From assembly GCA_015257705.1 (NCBI GenBank), contig JABZJR010000024.1, forward strand, positions 1-8,802: DNA of 8,802 nt, in the 5' to 3' direction. The notes beneath the pieces were generated by a model, which did no database searches, had not been told where the DNA came from, and worked only from the letters and a program-made list of their open reading frames with translations. Each line of letters starts with the position of its first letter. Positions within the stretch are counted from its first letter, which is position 1. This document shows, in pieces, positions 1 through 5,764 of this stretch. The translations under genes and the position numbers were made by a program. This stretch comes from Nanosynbacter sp. (lineage in GTDB: Bacteria > Patescibacteriota > Saccharimonadia > Saccharimonadales > Saccharimonadaceae).

Positions 1-273
1 CATTTAGTGACTGCGAATTATGCCAAGGATGAGAATGGGACGACTTCTGGCGTATCGATAGCTTTGGTTTTTAATAGAGATGGTTCGGTAAGTGCGCCGC
101 GTGATCATTTCTTGAATGCGGAATTGCTTAATTATTTTAACGATAAACACCAAGTCAATTATCAATTTATTGAAAATAATTTACCGCCGAAACTTCAGGA
201 TTATCAATTAGTTGCGGGAACGGCGGAAGCGAGAGAAATCTTGCCGCGGGAATTGGAAGTGATAGATTTTTAA
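1..273 (+). CDS. C-terminal fragment of an unrecognised protein
   Basis: The reading frame is open from base 1 to a TAA at 271-273, giving the last 90 residues of a protein whose start lies outside the window. The fragment begins HLVTANYAKD and ends ELEVIDF. It is soluble in character, with no membrane segment, no cysteine and no motif I can assign. It alternates short hydrophobic strands (SIALVF, YQLVAG) with charged, helix-prone stretches, so a folded alpha/beta domain is plausible. The following gene starts 32 bases downstream with no clear terminator between, so the two could be co-transcribed. Base composition and codon use (GCG, CCG, TTG) resemble the right-hand genes more than the next gene does. 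I assign no function. Confidence 0.6.
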   Translation, partial: HLVTANYAKDENGTTSGVSIALVFNRDGSVSAPRDHFLNAELLNYFNDKHQVNYQFIENNLPPKLQDYQLVAGTAEAREILPRELEVIDF

Positions 274-305
274 CAAGAGTCGGTAAATTAAGCAGAAAAA
301 GAGTT

Positions 306-1259
306 ATGGAAATGGAGATTGGACGGATAGTTGTAGCTGTAGTAGGGGGTTGTTTAGTTGAAGTGTTCTTTCGATTGGTAAAATACAAAGGTTCTCCAGC
401 TAACTATCTATCGGTTCGGCAATTTATCAGTCATAAATACAGGAAACATCTCAACTATAGCCTATTTAGAGTGATTCCAGTTATTATTATGGTCCTTTTG
501 GTGGTTTCTATAGAACAGCATTACTTTAAAGTGGAAAAACCGTGCATTTATGCGCTTATGTCGACGGGAGTTTCATTATTGTTTAGAGATGTTTGGGGAT
601 TATTCTTTAAAAAGAAAAAGTTTTTTATAGAAAGAATGATTCATATTGTGAATATTTTATTAGTAGTAGTCTCTGGAGTGTTAATAGGGCTAGCTGGTGA
701 TATTTGGGATTTATCAAATTTTGCGCCAAGTAATATTAATAATTTGCTTGATAATATATGGTCAAGCATGGCTGTAGCTATGTTAGTTCTTGGGTATTTT
801 AATGTGACTAATATGGGTGAAAGCTATAATACTGCGGAGGATGATAACAACAGGGCGCTGATTGATTATGCAACTAGAAAGTTTTACGAGATTCACGATA
901 ATTATCATGAACTTATAGATCAGTTTTGCGAAAGTAAATCATGCAACAAACTTCTTTTGTATGGCATATTGATATATGAAGACATGAATAGGCCGCGAGT
1001 AATTCGGAAAATGGAGAACGCTATAGTTACGTTTTTCAAGTGTGCACTTACAGTTGGTATTGCGCAAGTAAAATCTAAGAAACCACTTACAGATACTGAG
1101 AGTATTAAGCTTGCTGCTGGAATATTAAAAAATACACGCAATTGTAATACGTATAATGTTGCGGAGGTAAGTAAAGCTGTCGAGGCTTACAATTCAGGAG
1201 AAGCTTATCCTCAGAATATAATTGAAATTATGAATATTATTCGTTGTTGTGTAGATTAG
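306..1259 (+). CDS. multi-span membrane protein with C-terminal lysozyme/SLT-like domain (candidate)
   Basis: 317 residues. The N-terminal half has about five hydrophobic segments (about 5-23, 54-70, 77-98, 112-132 and 149-167). The C-terminal half is soluble and carries, in order and at plausible spacing, motifs resembling the soluble lytic transglycosylase/lysozyme fold: YED-NRP with a candidate catalytic Glu at E225; TVGIAQV (249-255), like the family's GLMQL/GIFQI; TDTESIKLAAGIL (262-274), like its DPExNIxxGAxYL; and AYNSGEA (294-300), like AYNAGxG. The family cleaves peptidoglycan glycan strands. The domain call is my inference from motif order; the usual ES after the catalytic site is ED here. 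Eight cysteines are present. It is AT-rich with many ATA, AGA and TTA codons, unlike its neighbours, hinting at transfer. The Shine-Dalgarno is weak: AAGAG at 299-303 fits the ATG at 312 (8-base spacing) better than the ATG at 306, so the protein may be two residues shorter. It could instead be an unrelated helical membrane effector. Confidence 0.75.
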   Translation: MEMEIGRIVVAVVGGCLVEVFFRLVKYKGSPANYLSVRQFISHKYRKHLNYSLFRVIPVIIMVLLVVSIEQHYFKVEKPCIYALMSTGVSLLFRDVWGLFFKKKKFFIERMIHIVNILLVVVSGVLIGLAGDIWDLSNFAPSNINNLLDNIWSSMAVAMLVLGYFNVTNMGESYNTAEDDNNRALIDYATRKFYEIHDNYHELIDQFCESKSCNKLLLYGILIYEDMNRPRVIRKMENAIVTFFKCALTVGIAQVKSKKPLTDTESIKLAAGILKNTRNCNTYNVAEVSKAVEAYNSGEAYPQNIIEIMNIIRCCVD

Positions 1260-1302
1260 AGCGTATAGGTAAATATAAATAAGGATATATTCTGATTCAA
1301 TT

Positions 1303-1524
1303 ATGAAAATCTCCGTACGCATTAAACCAAACTCTCGCCATCGTGAGGAAGTTGTGAAAAATGACGACGACACATTGACGGTTTATGTCAAAGCTCCAGC
1401 AATTGAAGGTCGAGCCAACGCGGCGGCTATTAAACTATTGGCAAAACATTTTAAGGTCGCATCGTCCAAGGTTAAATTAGTGCACGGTGCAACTTCAAAA
1501 TATAAGATATTTGAGATTGATTAA
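1303..1524 (+). CDS. yggU: DUF167 / YggU (UPF0235) family protein
   Basis: 73 residues, close to the usual compact size of this family, which runs from about 70 to 100 residues. Recognised from the N-terminal strand with IKPNSR (7-12), the VKAPAIEGRANAAAIKLLAKHF block (29-50; family form VxAPPxxGKANxxLIxFLAKxL) and VKLVHGATSKYKIFEI (57-72; family form IxLVSGxTSRxKxxxI). This is a small alpha/beta fold widely conserved in bacteria, archaea and eukaryotes; its biochemical role is not established. It is cytosolic with no signal peptide. No good Shine-Dalgarno sits before ATG: AAGGA at 1281-1285 is 17 bases away. TATATT at 1286-1291 or TCTGAT at 1291-1296 could be a -10 giving a very short or absent leader. 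It converges on the deacetylase gene, with only 2 bases between the two stop codons. Confidence 0.9.
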   Translation: MKISVRIKPNSRHREEVVKNDDDTLTVYVKAPAIEGRANAAAIKLLAKHFKVASSKVKLVHGATSKYKIFEID

Positions 1525-1526
1525 GT

Positions 1527-2963
1527 TTACGGATAAACGGCGCCCGGTGTCATATCACCGATTAAATTTTGTACTGTTACGAATGAATAGCCTTGCTGTT
1601 TGAGTGAGTTAAGGATACAAGGAACGGCATTTACGGATGTCTGATGAATGTCGTGCATTAAAATCACAGCTCCGTTGCGAGCGCCAGCGACAGCCCTTGA
1701 GCAGACGATTTCGCTATTACGATCAGCCCAATCGCGCGTATCGACAGACCAAACAACTGCCGACATTCCGCGTTGACGGAATTGCTCCAAAACCGCCTGA
1801 TTAAACGCGCCGTATGGTGGGCGTATGATATTAGGCTTGGTGCCGACGGCTTGCTTGATGGCTTCATTGGTGCGGTCAATTTCACTAGCGAGTTGCTCTG
1901 CTGAAACCTTATTTAACTCTGGATGCGACCAAGAATGATTACCTAATTGATGTCCGCGCGACTGCATGCGGCGTAATGTATTAGCACGTGCTGAAACTTT
2001 GCTGCCGATTAGGAAAAATGTCGCCTTGGCGTCGTACTTATCCAATATATCCAACAGTTTTTCGGTGTATGGTCCGGGTCCGTCATCAAAAGTTAAAGCA
2101 ATTGTTTTATTTGCAACGATAGGTGTTGGAGCTGCGGGCGCTGGTTTTGGTTTTTCTGCAGGTTTGGGGATGTTGGCGAATTTTCTCGCCGTTGGGTTTT
2201 GTAGATATTTAGAGACGGAGGAAATTGGCACGGTAATTGTCAATTCTCCGTAAGATGATGGCAGTAGCGACGCCTGACCGAGCGGCCAAGCCAATGCATT
2301 GCCGTCGTTGGTGATGATAAAGTTAGACAAAGCTTCTTTATTTATGATTTCATTCAGGTCAATTTCTGGCTGTTGGCGTTGTTTGATGGTCTGAGAAATA
2401 TTATCTTTGGCAGCGGATATGATTGCTTCGGCGGCTTCATCGGACTGTTCTGTAAAATCAGCTAAGCCGACAACTTCGCCAGATTTTTTGTCGAAAGTCC
2501 AAAATTGCGTCATTGATGCTGGATGCGCGCCATTCATATCCTGCTTAATATTGACGACAATTGACAGCGCTTCTGAAGTGTTGTGCGTGACTTGATAGCC
2601 AATTGTTTCGGTCATTGGCTTATCAAAAACTGTCGCCAGTAAAACCGTATTTTGAAAATCGCGATCAATTTTATCAATCGACTCGCTAATTAAGCGATTA
2701 ATCTTTTCATTTTCCGTGATCGGATATTCAATTGAAACTTTTTCTCGTTTGTTATCTCTGGTGACAAATTTTGAGCGAATGCCAGAATATTTCGAATCGG
2801 CAAAATAATACTTTTCGTCAGAAGGTGCAGTCGTTTGTCGCGAGTGTGATTGGTTGAGAAAATATATCCCAAATAGCCCTGCCGAAAATAGCAATATCAA
2901 AAACGGTATGATAATAAATAGTTTTTTCGATTTTGGTTTTGCTATTTTTCTCTGAATGCGCAT
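1527..2963 (-). CDS. pdaC: PdaC-type membrane-anchored polysaccharide (peptidoglycan) deacetylase
   Basis: 478 residues. A basic N-terminus is followed by one membrane anchor (about 14-36), a DUF4163/DUF3298-like region (about 65-255, with NGAHPAS at 144-150 and the following FDKKSGEV typical of it), a Pro/Lys/Ala linker (264-282) and a C-terminal NodB deacetylase domain. The five NodB motifs are intact: TFDDGP (291-296; D293 base, D294 metal), HSWSH (343-347; metal histidines), RPPYG (381-385), DTRDW (408-412) and LMHD (435-438; H437). This architecture and length match Bacillus subtilis PdaC (YjeA), which deacetylates N-acetylmuramic acid and confers lysozyme resistance. The family reaction is metal-dependent removal of acetyl from GlcNAc or MurNAc; which sugar is used here cannot be read from sequence. 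The enzyme should act outside the membrane. C421 and C449 are its only cysteines and may form a disulfide. No Shine-Dalgarno precedes ATG; a -10 box 6 bases upstream suggests a leaderless mRNA. Confidence 0.92.
   Translation of the reverse strand: MRIQRKIAKPKSKKLFIIIPFLILLFSAGLFGIYFLNQSHSRQTTAPSDEKYYFADSKYSGIRSKFVTRDNKREKVSIEYPITENEKINRLISESIDKIDRDFQNTVLLATVFDKPMTETIGYQVTHNTSEALSIVVNIKQDMNGAHPASMTQFWTFDKKSGEVVGLADFTEQSDEAAEAIISAAKDNISQTIKQRQQPEIDLNEIINKEALSNFIITNDGNALAWPLGQASLLPSSYGELTITVPISSVSKYLQNPTARKFANIPKPAEKPKPAPAAPTPIVANKTIALTFDDGPGPYTEKLLDILDKYDAKATFFLIGSKVSARANTLRRMQSRGHQLGNHSWSHPELNKVSAEQLASEIDRTNEAIKQAVGTKPNIIRPPYGAFNQAVLEQFRQRGMSAVVWSVDTRDWADRNSEIVCSRAVAGARNGAVILMHDIHQTSVNAVPCILNSLKQQGYSFVTVQNLIGDMTPGAVYP
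1545..1570 (+). terminator. possible weak terminator for the DUF167 gene
   Basis: CGGTG (1545-1549), six-base loop, CACCG (1556-1560), then an AT-rich run with TTTT at 1567-1570. The stem is only 5 bp and the T tract is delayed and interrupted, so an intrinsic terminator is only possible. It lies inside the 3' end of the convergent deacetylase gene, the only place a terminator could fit given the 2-base gap. Confidence 0.2.
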
Positions 2964-2969
2964 ATTATA

Positions 2970-2978
2970 AGTATAGCA
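2970..2978 (-). promoter_or_regulatory. extended -10 promoter of the deacetylase gene, leaderless layout
   Basis: On the - strand TGC (2978-2976) precedes TATACT (2975-2970), an extended -10. Six bases (themselves TATAAT, 2969-2964) then separate it from the ATG at 2963, so transcription should start at or within a base of the A of ATG. The adjacent TATAAT is the better hexamer but would place the start inside the gene. No good -35 was seen at 16-18 bp. Confidence 0.5.
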
Positions 2979-2995
2979 CTAGTATTTTGGTTTTG

Positions 2996-3011
2996 TTATT
3001 ATTGATAATAA
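2996..3011. promoter_or_regulatory. AT-rich palindrome in the divergent promoter region, with candidate ABC-operon -10 boxes
   Basis: TTATTA-TTGA-TAATAA is a perfect 6-bp inverted repeat in the 94-base gap between the deacetylase and ABC genes. It contains two candidate + strand -10 hexamers: TATTAT (2997-3002, preceded by TGT as an extended -10) and GATAAT (3004-3009). Either would give the ABC operon a leader of roughly 40-50 bases. It may be an operator or chance in AT-rich DNA; no -35 is convincing. Confidence 0.25.
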
Positions 3012-3041
3012 GTAGAGACTAGCTTGATCAAAATTACAACA

Positions 3042-3048
3042 GAGAGGA
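3042..3048 (+). promoter_or_regulatory. ribosome binding site for the ABC ATPase
   Basis: GAGAGGA lies 9 bases before the GTG at 3058. It supports that GTG start, since the protein's first conserved strand (IIKVDKLVKTYDG) begins only five residues later and no ATG lies close by in frame. Confidence 0.55.
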
Positions 3049-3057
3049 ATTTGCGGA

Positions 3058-3819
3058 GTGGAACTTGAGCCAATTATAAAAGTCGATAAACTCGTTAAAA
3101 CTTATGATGGAAATAACGTGGTCGACGGCGTGTCGTTTGAAGTTAAAAAGGGCGAGATATTTGGAATTCTTGGTCCTAACGGCGCGGGCAAAACAACAAC
3201 GTTGGAAATGCTGGAAGCGCTCAGACCAATTGATGGCGGCGTGGCTACAATTGACGGCATAGATGTCGCTAAGAAACCTAAGGACATTAAGAATATAATT
3301 GGTATTCAGCTTCAGTCGACGGCTTTTTATGACAAACTGACTTTGCGTGAACAATTGAAAATGTTTGGTAGTTTATATGGTCGGACAGTTGATACTGAGG
3401 CGCTGCTTGCTAAGGTTCAATTGACGGAAAAGGCTAAGAATTACGTCGAGCAGCTTTCTGGTGGTCAAAAACAGCGTTTTGCAATTGCCTCTACATTGGT
3501 AAATAATCCGAAAGTGTTGTTTCTGGATGAGCCGACCACTGGGCTTGATCCGCAGGCGCGTAGAAATTTATGGGACTTGATTAAGGAAATTCGCGATGAG
3601 GGAATTACGATTCTTTTGACGACGCATTATATGGACGAGGCGGAATTATTGTGTGATCGTCTGGCAATTATGGACAGCGGTAAGATTATCACAATTGATA
3701 CGCCACATAATCTTATCCAGCAATTATTGGCGCGCGGTTTTAAGAAGGAACAAGTTGTCGAGCAGGCCAACTTAGAGGACGTGTTTATTGATTTAACAGG
3801 AAAGGCAATTCGGGATTAA
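3058..3819 (+). CDS. ABC-2 type exporter ATP-binding protein (drug/multidrug-type)
   Basis: 253 residues with a full nucleotide-binding domain: Walker A GPNGAGKT (39-46), Q-loop Q84, signature LSGGQ (133-137), Walker B VLFLDEP (153-159; D157, E158), D-loop GLDP (162-165) and H-loop H190. The short C-terminal extension ends LEDVFIDLTGKAIRD, the tail typical of CcmA/DrrA-type ATPases paired with ABC-2 permeases. It should dimerise on the cytoplasmic face and drive the permease that begins one base after its stop. GTG start with GAGAGGA 9 bases upstream. The substrate cannot be read from sequence: drugs, peptides, lipids and wall polymer intermediates are all known for the family. The gene is divergent from a peptidoglycan deacetylase, which hints at an envelope or antibiotic-defence role; this is inference only. 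Confidence 0.93.
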   Translation: MELEPIIKVDKLVKTYDGNNVVDGVSFEVKKGEIFGILGPNGAGKTTTLEMLEALRPIDGGVATIDGIDVAKKPKDIKNIIGIQLQSTAFYDKLTLREQLKMFGSLYGRTVDTEALLAKVQLTEKAKNYVEQLSGGQKQRFAIASTLVNNPKVLFLDEPTTGLDPQARRNLWDLIKEIRDEGITILLTTHYMDEAELLCDRLAIMDSGKIITIDTPHNLIQQLLARGFKKEQVVEQANLEDVFIDLTGKAIRD

Positions 3820-3820
3820 C

Positions 3821-4939
3821 ATGAAAAAATATTGGATTGGAATATTCGGGCAAGTTCGCGCTCAGCAAAAGCGTTTCGTTCGGGATAAAATGGCGCTATT
3901 TTTTACTTTTCTTTTTCCGCTGATTTTTCTATTGGTTTTTGGGTCAGTTTTTAGTAATGATTCGACCAGTTTTAATATTGCAATTGTCAACAATTCGCAG
4001 ACAGAATTTGCCAAAAGTTTCGTTAAAAATGCCAAAGAAAATTCGAAGGATTCGATCCTAAAAATTAAAGACGTTAAAGATATGAATGACGCACGTGAAA
4101 AGATGAAGCGGTCGGAGCTTAACGGTATTATTGAGCTTCCAAGTGATTTTGGCGCGATAAAAAATAATGGCAATCATCCTATTCCAACAGGCACTATGAA
4201 TGTTCTTTACGCCAAAGGTTCTGAGCAAACAGGCGGCGCGTTGGTGGCGGTGATGAACCAGATTACCAATAGTATCAATAGTCAGATGGGTCAACCTGAA
4301 GCTCCGCTTAAAGCTGTTGGTAAAGCGATTGGTGATGAGCAACTAAAATCGTTTGACTACATGTTTACGGGACTATTGACTTTCAGTTTGATGAGTATAG
4401 GTATTTTTGGCTTGGCTAACCGAATACCGGCTGAAAAGAAACGTGGTTTATATCGTCGGTTACGTGCGGCGCCATTTACTTCGGGTCAGCTAATTATCTC
4501 CACAGCAATTCATTATACGACGATTTCCTTGCTTAGTTTGGTGATGATGGTTATCGCTGGGACGTTGATATTCCACTTTAATATGCGGGGCGACTGGGTG
4601 CTATTTGCAATGATGTCTGTATTGTCTGCATTTATGACTGTGGGTGTGGGGTTATTAATTGCTGGGTTATCAGAGAACGAAGATCAGTCGTCGTCATTAA
4701 GTAACTTAATCTCTTTCCCGATGATGTTTTTATCTGGTACGTTTTTTCCACTTTATCTATTTCCAGAATGGTTGCGAAGTGTCGCTCAATTTATCCCTAT
4801 AACGCCAGTTACGGATGGATTCCGGTTAATTATGACTGAGCACGCTAGTTTTATGGAAGTCTTGCCACAATTCGGTATTATCGCAGCTTGGACTTTCGCG
4901 ATCTATCTCGTGGCTATTAAATTATTTAGGTGGGAATAA
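3821..4939 (+). CDS. ABC-2 type exporter permease
   Basis: 372 residues with the standard ABC-2 layout: a basic N-terminus; TM1 (about 24-43); a large soluble extracytoplasmic loop (about 45-175, starting with the strand FNIAIVNN); then five closely spaced membrane segments (about 179-198, 225-250, 258-282, 292-314 and 347-367). The cytoplasmic loop RIPAEKKRGLYRRLRAAP (201-218) after TM2 is the conserved ABC-2 coupling region that contacts the ATPase. NLISFPMMFLSGTFFPL (295-311) before the last helices is another family hallmark. Family: ABC2_membrane_3 (YhgE/DrrB-like half transporter), so the working unit should be two permeases and two ATPases. Only one base separates it from the ATPase stop, and the nearest purine-rich stretch (AGGAAAGG, 3798-3805) is too far for a good Shine-Dalgarno, so translation is probably coupled. 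Exported substrate unknown. Confidence 0.93.
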   Translation: MKKYWIGIFGQVRAQQKRFVRDKMALFFTFLFPLIFLLVFGSVFSNDSTSFNIAIVNNSQTEFAKSFVKNAKENSKDSILKIKDVKDMNDAREKMKRSELNGIIELPSDFGAIKNNGNHPIPTGTMNVLYAKGSEQTGGALVAVMNQITNSINSQMGQPEAPLKAVGKAIGDEQLKSFDYMFTGLLTFSLMSIGIFGLANRIPAEKKRGLYRRLRAAPFTSGQLIISTAIHYTTISLLSLVMMVIAGTLIFHFNMRGDWVLFAMMSVLSAFMTVGVGLLIAGLSENEDQSSSLSNLISFPMMFLSGTFFPLYLFPEWLRSVAQFIPITPVTDGFRLIMTEHASFMEVLPQFGIIAAWTFAIYLVAIKLFRWE

Positions 4940-5047
4940 CTATTCAAGGATAGTGAAACAAATAGAAAGATGTTACGCTTGTCGTAAGCGGGTGCTTGAT
5001 ATTTTTTATCACGGGAGTTTCTTAATTCTACGCGACAAATCAAATAA
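4940..5047. other. short convergent intergenic region with weak overlapping hairpins
   Basis: Both flanking genes end here, so terminators are expected, but none is convincing. TTACG (4973-4977) can pair with CGTAA (4983-4987), or CGCTT (4976-4980) with AAGCG (4986-4990); the two are mutually exclusive 5-bp stems. A TTTTTT run follows about 10 bases later (5001-5006). I see no gene here. Confidence 0.3.
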
Positions 5048-5764
5048 TTATTCGACGCCGCCAGCCTTAAGAATGCTTCTTAATCCGTTTTCGCCACCGA
5101 CGAATCCGTTGGTTTGATAGTCGTTAATAACCATATATGGCAAGCCATTCACGCCAAGCGACAGAGCTTTTTGTGTGTTGCTATCAATTTCTTTTTGATG
5201 TGGTTTTTTAGTCATACAATCGGAAAATTGCGATTCATTCATGCCGACATTTTTGGCGGAAGTTAGGAAATATTCCAACGGAAGAGCAGGGATTTTTTTC
5301 GGCACAGCAACGTTTTTTACGCCAATTCCTTTGTCAAAATAATCACGCTTAATGCGCGGGACGATATCGTGAGTGTACTGCCAATATTTATCTTGATCAG
5401 CAGCACAAAACGCAGCGTGAGCACCAGTTTCGGTATTGTTAGTCATCTCTTTTAATAGTGTTACTACGCGATGCTCATAACGAACTTTTCCGGATTTAAT
5501 ATAGTCATTTTTGAAGAATTCTGTGCTGGTTGCGGCTTCGACCTCGGCGCAAAATGAACAAAAATAGTCAGTATAATCAATGAATATGTTTTTCGCGTCA
5601 GCGGATCCTTGTGACATTTTTTCATTCCACGGTTTATTATCGCTAATGTGACGATTCGGCGGGCGATTGATAATTCCATAAATAAACAAAGCTACAATTC
5701 CCACGATTACAATTCCCGAAAGAACCCAAATAAGCGCTATGCCTGATGATTTTTGTCGATTCAT
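5048..5764 (-). CDS. membrane-tethered DsbA-like thiol:disulfide oxidoreductase
   Basis: 238 residues. A short basic N-terminus and one membrane anchor (about 9-31) place the rest outside the membrane. The thioredoxin-fold DsbA domain (thioredoxin_4 type) starts near residue 57. Its active site is YFCSFC (67-72; C69 and C72) and the cis-proline loop is VNGLPYMVI (205-213; P209). The alpha-helical insertion of DsbA lies between them. C120 and C183 could form a second structural disulfide. The family oxidises or isomerises disulfides in exported proteins. The residue before the cis-proline is Leu, where Thr or Val is common; this position tunes DsbA redox behaviour and partner choice. The start overlaps the preceding gene's stop (ATGA, 5761-5764), and AGGAG lies 5 bases upstream. 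The overlap with a CVPC membrane protein suggests a redox partnership. Direction (oxidation or isomerisation) is not settled by sequence. Confidence 0.92.
   Translation of the reverse strand: MNRQKSSGIALIWVLSGIVIVGIVALFIYGIINRPPNRHISDNKPWNEKMSQGSADAKNIFIDYTDYFCSFCAEVEAATSTEFFKNDYIKSGKVRYEHRVVTLLKEMTNNTETGAHAAFCAADQDKYWQYTHDIVPRIKRDYFDKGIGVKNVAVPKKIPALPLEYFLTSAKNVGMNESQFSDCMTKKPHQKEIDSNTQKALSLGVNGLPYMVINDYQTNGFVGGENGLRSILKAGGVE

Noticed and set aside
1966..2253. Open frame on the + strand opposite the deacetylase
   Set aside because: The opposite strand encodes the NodB motifs and the Pro/Ala linker; the Gly/Ala-rich product here is the mirror of that linker.
2964..2969. TATAAT directly touching the deacetylase ATG as its -10 box
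   Set aside because: It would put the transcript start inside the coding region with no nearby in-frame ATG; the extended -10 TGC-TATACT six bases further up fits better.
3034..3354. Open frame on the - strand opposite the ABC ATPase start
   Set aside because: It overlaps conserved Walker A coding on the other strand and has no recognisable protein features.
4997..5011. TGATA-TTTTT-TATCA hairpin as a terminator
   Set aside because: The stem is only 5 bp, almost all A:T, with the T run in the loop and not after it.
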